Source: SKVR01 sp037441525
Lineage (GTDB): Bacteria; Bacteroidota; Bacteroidia; Bacteroidales; UBA7960
NCBI GenBank assembly: GCA_037441525.1
Contig: JBBISA010000057.1
Coordinates: 1-25,603, forward strand
DNA: 25,603 bases
Reading direction: 5' to 3'
Shown here piece by piece: positions 14,100-23,124 of the stretch. Within the stretch, counting starts at the first letter, position 1. Each line of letters opens with the position of its first letter. The notes under the pieces are model-generated. The model was not told the origin of the DNA. It saw nothing but the letters and a program-made list of their open reading frames with translations, and made no database searches. The translations under genes and the position numbers were made by a program.

Positions 14100-15539
14100 T
14101 CACGGCCACGATAGTTCTTCGGTATGTTGCAGGTCTATCATTACATCGAATTCACGGCTGAGCCGTTCAGCCAGTTTTTCGGCACAGTAAACGGAGCGGT
14201 GCTGACCGCCGGTGCAACCGTAGCAAACCATCAGGTGAGTAAATCCCCGGCTCAGATAGGCCCTCACCGATGCTTCCACAATAGCGGAGGTACTATCCAA
14301 AAACTCCCTGACCGAGGGCTCTTTTTCCAGGTATACAATCACCGGCTTGTCTTTGCCGGTCATTTTTTTATAAGGTGTTTCGCGTCCAGGATTAGGAAGA
14401 CAACGGCAATCGAATACAAAACCACCACCATTGCCTGAGTCATCAACCGGAAGTCCCTTGCGATAAGAAAAACTACGTATGCTTACTTTTAACCCTGATG
14501 AAGGTTTGTCATACTTTTTAAGGCTTTCTGATGCAAGTATTTCATAAAGAACGAGCCTAAGGTATGGAACCTGCTCTGGTACTTTGTTATTTTCGAGCAG
14601 CCATTTAAGGTTTCGCTTAGCATAAAAAATACTTTGCAGGAACAGGGCCTTCTTTTCATAAAACCCTCTGAAACCATAAGCCCCCATGGCCTGCATTATT
14701 CGGATAATGACAAATCCATAAAAATGAGCCCTGAATGTTTTTTCATCAACAGAAATATGTTTTTTTACCGATTGAATATAATAATCGAGCAATTCTTCGC
14801 GCTGTTCGGGGTGTATATTGGCCTTGGCATCGTATAGCAGCGATGCAATATCGTATTGAAGTGCCCCTTTGCGTCCACCCTGGTAATCGATAAACCAAGG
14901 CTCGTTGTTGCGAATCATGATGTTGCGCGACTGGAAATCGCGGTAAAGAAAATACCGGCTATCTGCTTCAAGAAGATAATCGCAGAAGGCCTGAAAATCA
15001 TCTTCAAGCTTTTGCTCGTCGTATTGAATACCGGCCAGTTTCAGGAAATAGTACTTGAAGTAGTTCAAATCCCACATCATGGAGTTGCGATCGAAGGCAT
15101 GCCGTGGAAAGCAGGCCGAAAAATCGAGCCCGTCGGCACCTTTAATCTGAAATTTGGGAAGAGTATCGAGTATTATCCGGTAAAGGTCCAAAACACAATC
15201 ATTGAAAAATACCTGGTCGCGGGTGTGAGGCAGAAGTGAAAAAAGGGTGGTATCGCCCAGGTCTTCGAGCAGATAAACGAAGTTTTTGGTGTCCTCGGCA
15301 ATGACTTGCGGCACGGGAAGCCCTTTGTCCAGAAAATGCCTGGTAAAGGTGAGAAAAGCGTTGTTCTCCTGTTCAATGGGATTGTAAACCCCTATCAAAG
15401 TGCCTTTTGAAAAGTGAATCCTGAAATATTTACGATCGGAGCCCGATGGGGGCAGTGCGATTATCTCAGTTGGTTGCTCGTTGCTCCATCGGTTAAAAAG
15501 GTCCGAAACAAGTTGTTGTTGCTGGGTGTGGTTGTGCAT
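14100..15539 (-). CDS. Amino-sugar kinase (AmgK-like) fused to a RapZ C-terminal domain
   Basis: This 479-residue protein has two parts. Residues about 10-320 form an aminoglycoside-phosphotransferase-like kinase: PSGSDRKYFRI (31-41), LLEDLGDTTLF (90-100), catalytic loop YRDFQSRNIMI with Asp201 and Asn206, and metal-binding Asp218 in FIDYQGGRKG. This resembles AmgK, which phosphorylates MurNAc/GlcNAc at the anomeric carbon in cell-wall recycling. Residues about 351-475 match the C-terminal domain of RapZ: VFDCRCLPNP, TGKDKPVIVYL and CYGCTGGQHRSV. In E. coli that domain binds glucosamine-6-phosphate. The RapZ Walker-A domain is absent, replaced by the kinase. I start at ATG 15539; the longer frame to 15632 adds unlike residues. 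A MurU-like gene lies downstream. Confidence 0.87.
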   Translation of the reverse strand: MHNHTQQQQLVSDLFNRWSNEQPTEIIALPPSGSDRKYFRIHFSKGTLIGVYNPIEQENNAFLTFTRHFLDKGLPVPQVIAEDTKNFVYLLEDLGDTTLFSLLPHTRDQVFFNDCVLDLYRIILDTLPKFQIKGADGLDFSACFPRHAFDRNSMMWDLNYFKYYFLKLAGIQYDEQKLEDDFQAFCDYLLEADSRYFLYRDFQSRNIMIRNNEPWFIDYQGGRKGALQYDIASLLYDAKANIHPEQREELLDYYIQSVKKHISVDEKTFRAHFYGFVIIRIMQAMGAYGFRGFYEKKALFLQSIFYAKRNLKWLLENNKVPEQVPYLRLVLYEILASESLKKYDKPSSGLKVSIRSFSYRKGLPVDDSGNGGGFVFDCRCLPNPGRETPYKKMTGKDKPVIVYLEKEPSVREFLDSTSAIVEASVRAYLSRGFTHLMVCYGCTGGQHRSVYCAEKLAERLSREFDVMIDLQHTEELSWP

Positions 15540-15567
15540 TATTTGTCGAAAAATTTTGCCTGTTGTG

Positions 15568-15575
15568 CAAAAGTA
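15568..15575 (-). promoter_or_regulatory. Candidate -7 box of the kinase-RapZ fusion
   Basis: On the minus strand this reads TACTTTTG, an exact TAnnTTTG match, 28 bases before the ATG at 15539. A TTTTG at 15589-15593 lies closer than the usual -33 spacing. Confidence 0.45.
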
Positions 15576-15690
15576 ATACAAGTGTCGGCAAAATGGATGC
15601 ACTAAAGCATAAAACTGCTGTAAGGGTTTCAATCACCGCCTGGCTATTGTTTTACCAAACATCAGATGACCCAATCGGGCTCAAAAATTA

Positions 15691-15920
15691 AGGTTAAAAA
15701 GAATAACCCTTTTTAACCTGGATTAGTCATTGGGAATGCAATGAACTAATGATTTAGCCGGGATTAACCCCGCTTTAGAAAAACATAATCTGTAAGCATT
15801 TCTGCTTACAAATATTTGGTTTTTTTTATGCGATTTGTCGTTCTAATAATATTATTATCAGTAACTTATGCTGATATATTTCTAATGACGGTTATTAGAA
15901 AAAATGGCTTATGACAAATT
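15691..15920. repeat. Cluster of hairpins in a gene-free stretch
   Basis: The gap between the kinase fusion and the BspA-like gene holds several stems. AGGTTAAAAAG (15691-15701) pairs perfectly with CTTTTTAACCT (15709-15719). ATTAGT...CATTG (15722-15732) pairs with CAATG...ACTAAT (15739-15750) with one bulge. TGTAAGCA (15791-15798) pairs with TGCTTACA (15803-15810), followed by a T-rich run. ATTTGTC (15833-15839) and GACAAAT (15914-15920) frame TTCTAATAA/TTATTAGAA (15841-15849, 15892-15900) and TATCAG/CTGATA (15856-15861, 15871-15876). No gene was seen. Some may end the BspA-like transcript. Confidence 0.6.
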
Positions 15921-16027
15921 TGGGTTTAAACAGATTCCGAAAAAAGTATCACCAAAAATTCTATAGATGTTTTTTCTGAAGACGGGAACTACTAACAGAC
16001 TTTTTAAATACAATTTCGAACTGTGCG

Positions 16028-17989
16028 CTATTTCATGATATTTACCTTAATAGTTTCTGTCAGGTTGTTGTTAATTCTCACCTGTATAAAATACAACCCC
16101 TGAGCTAATAGGGAAACATCCAGTAATATTTTATTTTGGCCAATATTTATTTTTTCAGTACGATATGTCTGCCCACGCAAATCAGATAGTACAAAATCTG
16201 CACTGCTAAAGCTTTGTTCATAACCAATTTCAATGTTTATAAAATCTCTTGCTGGATTTGGATAAACAACCAATATAGCTGGTTTCTGCGGTTTATCTGC
16301 CGAAGCCTTAAGGCTAAAATTTGCCACCAGTGTCCTTGCCATATTAACAGAAAAAGATATTGTAGCATCAGCAGATATTTCGGTTTCGTTTTCGGTCCAG
16401 TTCACAAAAGTAAAGCCGGCTTTTGGTGTGGCAGTGATGGTAGCTGTTGCACCTTCTTCATAGTGTAAAGCAAAATTTTCATAACCATTAACATTGCCTC
16501 CTATGGAAGGATTTGCGCTTGCGATTATTTCATGGATGGGATTTATCATGCCTCCATCGGTGATGCTCCACCCAAAGTTATCTATAATACTCTGGCGTGC
16601 ATCAGAGGGCGTACCATTGGAGTAGTTACTTGTACCGGCGTCAAATTTCACATTGCTTTGAAGTGTTTGCTGCGACCAGCCCAGAAGAAGGCTATTGTAT
16701 TTGGCATTGGCTAATTTTACATTATCAAACATATTTGCCATACTGGTTACCTTGCTTACATCCCATTTGCCCAGGTCATGATTGAAAGATAAGGCACTCC
16801 AGAACATCCAATCCATATTTGCAACATTACCAACATTCCAACTACCGATATATGCATTAAATGAGCTTGCACCACCAAACATCCCCTCCATACTTGTAAC
16901 ATTGCTAACATCCCAGGTGTCAAGGTTATGGTTGAATAAGAAAGCTTCCCAAAACATCCATTTCATGGTCTTTACATTGCTTACATTCCATGAGCCTATG
17001 TTCTGATCGAACGAAAGGGCAGCACCAAACATGCCATCCATATTTATAACATTGCCCACATCCCACTTGCTCAAATCCTGATTAAACAGGGTGGCGCTCC
17101 AGAATATCCACTCCATGTTTGTAACCTTGCTTACATTCCAGGAACCAATCTTCTGATTGAATGATATGGCATTCTGGAAAAGACCAGCCATATCGGTAAC
17201 GTTACCTACATTCCACGAACTGAGGTCCTGATTGAATGAAATTGCTCTCAGGAACATATAATTCATTTTTGCGACATTGCCCACATCCCAGTTGCCTATG
17301 TTTTTGTTGAATGATACTGCGTCCATAAACATCCACTCCATATTGGTTACATTGCTGACATTCCAGCTGCCAAGATCACGGTTGAATGAAGTTGTGCCAC
17401 AAAACATCCCCGACATTAGGTTAACACGACTAACGTCCCAATTGCTAAGGTCCTTATTAAAGGAAGTTGCGCCAAAAAACATACCGATCATGTTGGTTAC
17501 ATTACTCACATCCCAGGAATTTATATCCTGGTTAAAGTTGGTTGCCCTATAGAACATAACACTTAAATCGGTAACTGTTGATGGCAGCGCTTCAGGAACC
17601 AGGGTTAGATTTTCGGCTCCGCTAAATGCCCCGCTCAGGCTGGTAATACCTAAATTGCCAAATGAATTGCATCTGGTAAGTGTTTGGGCATTATCGTATC
17701 CTGCCCAGCCATTGCCAAACTGTGTAAGTGTGCCGCTGATAACAACTGTATATTCCCCTCCGATACCGTATGTGTAATTGTGGTTTCCTTCAACAGTAAT
17801 GTTTTGGGGAGGTGTGCCGTCGCCCCAGTCAACAGTTACATTAACTATTCCATACAAAGGCAGGGTAATAGTTGTGCTGTTGCCTGGTTCAGTATTAAAG
17901 GTAAGGCTCATGTTTTCCTGTGCAATAAGCAAATTGTAGCTGCTCATAAGGAAAAGCATCAGGATAAATTTAAGGAGGTTCAATTTCAT
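16028..17989 (-). CDS. Secreted BspA-like (DUF285) repeat protein with T9SS sorting domain
   Basis: This 653-residue surface or secreted protein starts with a signal peptide (about 1-23, ending LLIAQ). A PKD-like segment follows with VTVDWGDGT (51-59). Eleven 25-residue repeats then run from about 157 to 431, each with W[DN]V..V..M..MF..A..FN; their Trp residues fall at 159, 184, 209 and so on to 409. This is the BspA-type DUF285 repeat. A divergent InlB-like repeat follows (about 487-558: GATATITATPKAGFTFVNWT). The C-terminal PNPARDFINIEI to LAQGLYFIQV (577-637) is a type A T9SS sorting domain, so the protein should cross the outer membrane by the type IX system. BspA-type repeats often mediate adhesion; the ligand here is unknown. 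Confidence 0.93.
   Translation of the reverse strand: MKLNLLKFILMLFLMSSYNLLIAQENMSLTFNTEPGNSTTITLPLYGIVNVTVDWGDGTPPQNITVEGNHNYTYGIGGEYTVVISGTLTQFGNGWAGYDNAQTLTRCNSFGNLGITSLSGAFSGAENLTLVPEALPSTVTDLSVMFYRATNFNQDINSWDVSNVTNMIGMFFGATSFNKDLSNWDVSRVNLMSGMFCGTTSFNRDLGSWNVSNVTNMEWMFMDAVSFNKNIGNWDVGNVAKMNYMFLRAISFNQDLSSWNVGNVTDMAGLFQNAISFNQKIGSWNVSKVTNMEWIFWSATLFNQDLSKWDVGNVINMDGMFGAALSFDQNIGSWNVSNVKTMKWMFWEAFLFNHNLDTWDVSNVTSMEGMFGGASSFNAYIGSWNVGNVANMDWMFWSALSFNHDLGKWDVSKVTSMANMFDNVKLANAKYNSLLLGWSQQTLQSNVKFDAGTSNYSNGTPSDARQSIIDNFGWSITDGGMINPIHEIIASANPSIGGNVNGYENFALHYEEGATATITATPKAGFTFVNWTENETEISADATISFSVNMARTLVANFSLKASADKPQKPAILVVYPNPARDFINIEIGYEQSFSSADFVLSDLRGQTYRTEKINIGQNKILLDVSLLAQGLYFIQVRINNNLTETIKVNIMK
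16697..17521 (-). repeat. Eleven 75-bp coding repeats (25-residue DUF285 units)
   Basis: The repeat array inside the BspA-like gene has a strict 75-base period with no length variation. Units 5 to 10 alternate between a [EKD]W[MI]FW form and a [DEA]G[ML]F form, a 150-base higher-order period, which suggests growth by two-unit duplication. Confidence 0.85.
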
Positions 17990-18795
17990 GTTAATAAGGG
18001 GGTGTATTTGATAAGCTGGAAATTATATTATTGATTGTCAACTACTTAAGTGCATCTGGACTGTTGTAATGATAAAATCAGGTTTATTGCATGTGTCTTG
18101 GGCGTCTAAAAATACTATATGTGTTTTAGCAGTAGGGATACCCGATGAATGTATGAAATATTGTAAACATTTCAAGCCTGCAATATTCAGATTTTATTGA
18201 TTTGCGTTTACTGTATTCCCACCTGTAATAATAGTTCAAATTGGAGAGTTTTTTTTACGAAAAACGCGGGTTTTAGACCAGTGTTTAGCCTTGTTTTTTC
18301 TCTAAAGTAATTCACCCTTAATACGTGGAATATGCCTGTTTCGGGCTGACTTTCATTATTGAGCTATTGTTAAGGAGTGCAAAAAAATAGTTCTCATTCA
18401 AGGGTAGGTTTTTCCTAAAAGTTGGATAAGATCATTCTGTTTTTTTTCAGTTTCCATTGATGTGCCCTTTGGGTTAATCTAAAAAATTTATTATTAGGTC
18501 AATTACTGCCAAATACCACTATAAACAATCATCCGAAAACAAAATAACTAAACCTTACAATTCCTGTTTATCAATATTGCCAAAACAACCCTGTCCGTTT
18601 CCAGGCAAGTGGGCACAAATGACAAGCATTGATGAATTTTTCCAACCGGAAAGCTTTTTATTAGGGAGAAAGATTACTTCGACGGATTTTCTCTTCGCTT
18701 TTCAGCAAAGGACTACCGGTATCTACTGTATAGGAATAAGGAATGTGCATATATGACTCTGATATTTCAGTGCGATTTAATGATTTACAACAAAC
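17990..18795. other. Long intergenic gap without a convincing gene
   Basis: This 806-base AT-rich stretch lies between the start of the BspA-like gene and the end of the TolC gene, both on the minus strand. It should carry the BspA-like promoter and the end of the efflux transcript, but I found no clear TAnnTTTG box or strong terminator. The only candidate frame is a 45-codon plus-strand ORF at 18619-18756, with no recognisable motif. No tRNA or repeat was seen. Confidence 0.6.
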
Positions 18796-19977
18796 TCAAT
18801 ATACATATTGATTCAGCAATGCAAGTGTATGGTGCAGCTCCAACTCCGTTTCAAGTATTTTATCCCTGCTTTGGTATAGATATGACAATTCGAGCAGGTA
18901 TTCTGTTATGCTTATTTGTCCTGCTTCAAAAGCCTTTTGCAAAAAGGGGGTATTGTCCTGTTCTTTAAGCAGTTGCTCGTAATCTGCAAGATAATCAGCA
19001 AGAGCTGATGCTCTCGTATACAACGATTTTAGGTGGTTGTAGAACTGGTTTTGCAGACTAATTTCTTCGCTTTCCATCGCCAGGGTGTTTGCACGGGCAT
19101 ATTTCAGGGTGTTTTTGTTTTCCCACATAGGTATTGATACTCCAATGGAAAAACCGCGAAATTGCTCGTTTGTAAGTACTTCGCTCACATAACCTGCTTG
19201 AAAAGACGGCAGATTTAAAGCCCTTTGTAATTGCTCCTTTTTTCGGCTTATCTCTATTTCCTGCCTGATCCACTGTAATGCTGTGTTTTTTTGTTCAGCT
19301 TTCTGGTACCAGTTTTCAAAGTCGCGATCAAGTTCAGCAACAGGGTATTGGCCTATTGCAAAATTAAGGGGTTTGCCTCCGTTTAGATTAGTGAGGTCAT
19401 TTTCATAAGTTTGTTGCTCAATGGAAATGCTTTCCAGTTCTTTTCGTGTATTGAGCAGATGGATTTGTATCTTGTTGTAATCCAGTTGACTGATTTGTCC
19501 TGTTTGTAACATTCTTTCCCAGGCCCTTGCCAATTGCTGTGCATGATTTAGTCTTATTTCCCACTCATTATTTTTAAGCCGGGTATGGATAAGGTTCAAA
19601 CACACCATTCGTGCTGAGGTAAGCAGTTGTATTCGCTGTTCTGCAAATTCTGTGTCGAGCTGCTGGTTTTGCAGGTTTGCTAGGTTCGACATATTGCGGT
19701 AGGCAGTGGGAAAGTAAAATGGCTGAATTACAGAAAGGTTGGTTCTGTTGCCAATAGTTGCCGGGCTTCCGTTGAACCATGAATAGTCAATGGCAGGGTT
19801 TTGAAGAAAAATGCCAGTGCGATTGCCCAAGGCTTTGGCTTCATTTTTTTTCTGAATGGATTGAAACTGCAGGTTGTTGGCTTCAATTTCGGTTAAGATA
19901 TCGTTAATGGATTGCTGCCCGCTGAGATAGCCGGTGCAAAACATCATCAGAATTATTATGATTTTTCCTTTTAACAT
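18796..19977 (-). CDS. TolC-family outer-membrane efflux protein (CusC/CzcC-like)
   Basis: This 393-residue outer-membrane channel subunit completes a tripartite metal efflux pump. It has a signal peptide (about 1-20, MLKGKIIIILMMFCTGYLSG), then the long helical OEP-type repeats seen in TolC relatives: INDILTEIEANNLQ near the start, and NLPSFQAGYVSEVLTNEQFRG-like and AFEAGQISITEYLLEL segments in the second half. The start is set at ATG 19977; an upstream frame to 20025 overlaps the RND pump gene and lacks a signal peptide at its end. The pump stop (TGA) and this ATG are one base apart (TGATATG), indicating coupled translation. At 393 residues it is at the shorter end of the family, as is usual for CzcC-like proteins in this phylum. 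Confidence 0.9.
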   Translation of the reverse strand: MLKGKIIIILMMFCTGYLSGQQSINDILTEIEANNLQFQSIQKKNEAKALGNRTGIFLQNPAIDYSWFNGSPATIGNRTNLSVIQPFYFPTAYRNMSNLANLQNQQLDTEFAEQRIQLLTSARMVCLNLIHTRLKNNEWEIRLNHAQQLARAWERMLQTGQISQLDYNKIQIHLLNTRKELESISIEQQTYENDLTNLNGGKPLNFAIGQYPVAELDRDFENWYQKAEQKNTALQWIRQEIEISRKKEQLQRALNLPSFQAGYVSEVLTNEQFRGFSIGVSIPMWENKNTLKYARANTLAMESEEISLQNQFYNHLKSLYTRASALADYLADYEQLLKEQDNTPFLQKAFEAGQISITEYLLELSYLYQSRDKILETELELHHTLALLNQYVY

Positions 19978-19978
19978 A

Positions 19979-22900
19979 TCAGGTTGATTTAATGCTTTGT
20001 TTTTTCTTGAGAAGGCTGTATACAATGGGTACCAGGTAAATATTGAGCAGGGTAGAGGTAAGCAGTCCTCCCAGTATCACTTTTGCCATTGGGCTCTGAA
20101 TCTCATTGCCGGCCACATCGCCACCAAGGGCCAGGGGAATAAGGGCTAATCCTGCTGTGAGGGCGGTCATTAAAATAGGGTTAAGTCTTTCCACCGAACC
20201 ATTCATGATGCTGTCGATCTGGTTCTCTCCTTTGTTTTCAAGGGTTTGATAACGGGAGATTAAAAGGATGCCGTTGCGGGTGGCAATACCAAACAGGGTT
20301 ATAAACCCTATAATAGCCGGAATGCTTAATACTCCTGATGTGACCCAGATTGCAAACACCCCACCGATTAAGGCCAGCGGTAGGTTAAGGAGTATCACCC
20401 CTGCCACTTTCATATTTCTGAATTCCTGGAATAACAAAAGGAAAATTACCCCAATAGCCAGAATGGATGTTATGAGAAGACTTCTTGATGCCGCTTCGGC
20501 ACTTTCGAATTGCCCGCCAAATTCAATCCGGTAACCTTCGGGCAACTGAACATCTGATGCTATCTTTTTCCTGATGTTTTCAACTGCTTTCGAAAGGCTC
20601 CCGCCACTAACATTGGCCGATACCACCAGTTTGCGCTGAACATTTTCGCGGCTTATGTTATTGGGGCCACTTGTCGATATTATATCGGCCACCTCGTTGA
20701 GTGATACATAGCGTCCATCTGCTGTTTTCATAAGGGCATTTCTGATTCCGTCCATATCACCTGTAAAATCGCTGTTGAGTTTCAGGATCAGGTCGAACCG
20801 GCGTTGCCCCTCATAGATATCTGCAACCTTTTCGCCCGAAAAGGCCAATTCAACAAATCTGGTAAAATCATGCACCGTAATTCCATACCAGGCCAGCTTT
20901 TCACGGTTGGCGCGGATTTGCAACTGGGGCACTTCGGTTTGTTCTTCGGTAGTAACATCAACCACATCAGGAATTTCCATAATGGCGGCTTCAACTTGCT
21001 TGCCGGTACGATAGAGAGTGTTAAGTTCGTCGCCGAATATTTTGATGGCTATATTGGCCCTTGTGCCTGAGATCATGTGGTCGATACGATGGCCCAGCGG
21101 CTGTCCTACTGTAAATGCCACACCTGGCACTGACCCGAGTTTTTCGCGGATATCAGCCATAAATTCTTCACGCGGCCTGTCTTTAAAAATGTAGTTGATG
21201 TCGATTTCGGCGCTGTTGGCTGCCTGCGAATGTTCATCGAGTTCGCCCCTGCCGGTTCGCCGTGTAGTGCCGGTAACTTCGGGTATAGCAAGCACTGCCT
21301 TTTCGAGAAGATTACCAATTTCATTGCTTACATCGAGCGAAATGCCTGGCTTTGCCACCGCAGAAATGGTTAAGGCACCTTCGTTGAATTCAGGCAGGAA
21401 ACTTCTTCCCATTTGCGACATTACCACCAGTGCGAAAAGAAACAACCCCAATGAGGCCAGTATGAATGTACGTTTGTGATTCAGGGCAAATACGAGCGAG
21501 CTTCGGTACCATAATGCCAGGTTACGGCTCAGCCAGGGTTCGTGCTTATTCTTTAGAAGAAGTTTTTCGTCGGTGAGCAAAAAATAGCACAGTACGGGTG
21601 TAAGTGTCATGGCCACAACCAGCGATGCTGCCAGAGATACTATAAAGGCTATGCCCAGGGGTTGGAGCATGCGACCTTCCATGCCCGAAAGAAAAAACAA
21701 GGGAATAAACGCCACGATGATAATCATGGTTGCGTTGATAATAGATGATCGTATCTCTTTTGAAGTGTCGAATATAATCTTTATGACAGGGGTCTGTTCT
21801 TTGGGTGGCAGAAGAACATTTCGTCTGAGATGCTTATAGGCATTTTCCACATCAATAATGGCATCGTCAACCAATGAACCTATGGCTATGGCCATACCTC
21901 CGAGGCTCATTGTATTTATATGGAGATTGAGCAGATCAAGTGCAATTACTGCAGCAAGTAACGAAACCGGAATAGCAAGCACCGAAATAATGGTGGTGCG
22001 GAAACTCATGAGGAACAACATCAAAATTATCACCACCAGAAATGCCCCTTCCAGAAGAACTCTCTGCACATTGTTAATGGCAGTTTCAATAAAATCGGCC
22101 TGCCTGAAAATGGTGCTGTCAACAATTACATCGGGTGGGAGGGTGGTACGCAGGTTGCTTAGGTTTGCTTCCACTGCACGGGTAACCTTAATGGTATTGG
22201 CATTGGGTTGTTTGGAAACGGAAAGGATTACGGCAGGCTTTGCATTCTGCGAACCGTAGCCCAATTTTACCGCTGCGCCTGTTTTTACTTCTGCCACATC
22301 ATTTATCCTTACCTTTTTTCCACTGCTAGTAATAATAAACGATGCCCCCAGCAGGTACAGATCATTGGTGCGGGCAATACCGCGCACAACAAATTCATTT
22401 CCATACTGTCGGATAACGCCACCTTGTGAATTATCGCTGATGCCACGGCATGTTTCTTCCAGTTCAGAAATGCTAACACCGAAATGCATCATTCGTTGCG
22501 GATCGGCAAGCACCTGGTATTGTTTGTAGTCACCACCAATAATTGTTACCTGGGCAACTCCTTCAGTGGCAAGCAGCACCGGTTTGATTTCCCAGTCGGC
22601 AATGGTGCGCAAATCGAGCATGGTGGTGCTGTCGGCCTGCATTCCAATGAACATCACTTCGCCCATGACCGATGTTTGGGGTGCCATAATTGGAGTATTT
22701 ACTCCCGTTGGCATTTTAGTGGTAACCTCAACCAGTTTTTCGCTTACTATCTGGCGGGCTCTGAGAATGTCGGTTCCCCAATCGAATTCAGCCCAAACGA
22801 ACGAAAATCCCTGCGATGATGCTGAGCGAACCCTGCGGACACCTGTGGCGCCGTTTACCGCTGTTTCTATGGGGAAAGTAACAAGGCGTTCAACTTCTTC

Positions 22901-23074
22901 GGGTGCCATGCCGTGGGCATCGGTCATTACAACTACAGTGGGGGCAGTAATATCGGGAAACACATCAACATCCATCCTGCCGGCAATCTGCAACCCTGTC
23001 ACCATCAATATTATGGCAAGCAGTATAACCAGCAGGCGGTTTTCCAATGAGAAGTACAGTATTTTATCGAGCAT
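19979..23074 (-). CDS. CusA/CzcA-family heavy-metal RND efflux pump
   Basis: This 1031-residue inner-membrane proton-driven pump of the HME-RND family exports metal ions from periplasm or cytoplasm through the adaptor and TolC channel. It has the usual start MLDKILYFSLENRLLVILLA, DVDVFPDITAPTVVV, the TM4 relay segment AIAIGSLVDDAIIDVENAYKH (Asp403, Asp404, Glu410) and a C-terminal TM10-12 block with NPILMTALTAGLALIPLALG. By eye, the three E. coli CusA cleft Met residues align with Ser571, Ile624 and His666 (HRIDHMISG), so copper or silver specificity is doubtful. A divalent ion such as zinc, cobalt, nickel or cadmium is more likely; this is inference. The gene lies 50 bases after the adaptor gene. 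Confidence 0.93.
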   Translation of the reverse strand: MLDKILYFSLENRLLVILLAIILMVTGLQIAGRMDVDVFPDITAPTVVVMTDAHGMAPEEVERLVTFPIETAVNGATGVRRVRSASSQGFSFVWAEFDWGTDILRARQIVSEKLVEVTTKMPTGVNTPIMAPQTSVMGEVMFIGMQADSTTMLDLRTIADWEIKPVLLATEGVAQVTIIGGDYKQYQVLADPQRMMHFGVSISELEETCRGISDNSQGGVIRQYGNEFVVRGIARTNDLYLLGASFIITSSGKKVRINDVAEVKTGAAVKLGYGSQNAKPAVILSVSKQPNANTIKVTRAVEANLSNLRTTLPPDVIVDSTIFRQADFIETAINNVQRVLLEGAFLVVIILMLFLMSFRTTIISVLAIPVSLLAAVIALDLLNLHINTMSLGGMAIAIGSLVDDAIIDVENAYKHLRRNVLLPPKEQTPVIKIIFDTSKEIRSSIINATMIIIVAFIPLFFLSGMEGRMLQPLGIAFIVSLAASLVVAMTLTPVLCYFLLTDEKLLLKNKHEPWLSRNLALWYRSSLVFALNHKRTFILASLGLFLFALVVMSQMGRSFLPEFNEGALTISAVAKPGISLDVSNEIGNLLEKAVLAIPEVTGTTRRTGRGELDEHSQAANSAEIDINYIFKDRPREEFMADIREKLGSVPGVAFTVGQPLGHRIDHMISGTRANIAIKIFGDELNTLYRTGKQVEAAIMEIPDVVDVTTEEQTEVPQLQIRANREKLAWYGITVHDFTRFVELAFSGEKVADIYEGQRRFDLILKLNSDFTGDMDGIRNALMKTADGRYVSLNEVADIISTSGPNNISRENVQRKLVVSANVSGGSLSKAVENIRKKIASDVQLPEGYRIEFGGQFESAEAASRSLLITSILAIGVIFLLLFQEFRNMKVAGVILLNLPLALIGGVFAIWVTSGVLSIPAIIGFITLFGIATRNGILLISRYQTLENKGENQIDSIMNGSVERLNPILMTALTAGLALIPLALGGDVAGNEIQSPMAKVILGGLLTSTLLNIYLVPIVYSLLKKKQSIKST

Positions 23075-23124
23075 GTAAATAGAGGATTAGATTTTAGAAG
23101 CTGTCGGCATTGAATTGGATTACT

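Noticed and set aside
16697..17521. CRISPR-like regular repeats
   Set aside because: The 75-base period is the coding repeat of an open BspA-type gene, with diverged units and no unique spacers.
18619..18756. 45-codon plus-strand ORF in the long gap before the TolC gene end
   Set aside because: It has no ribosome binding site, recognisable motif or conserved context; left as an unsupported candidate.
22566..23078. 170-codon plus-strand frame opposite the RND pump
   Set aside because: It is the antisense of the conserved pump N-terminus, with a Ser/Thr-rich composition typical of such shadows.
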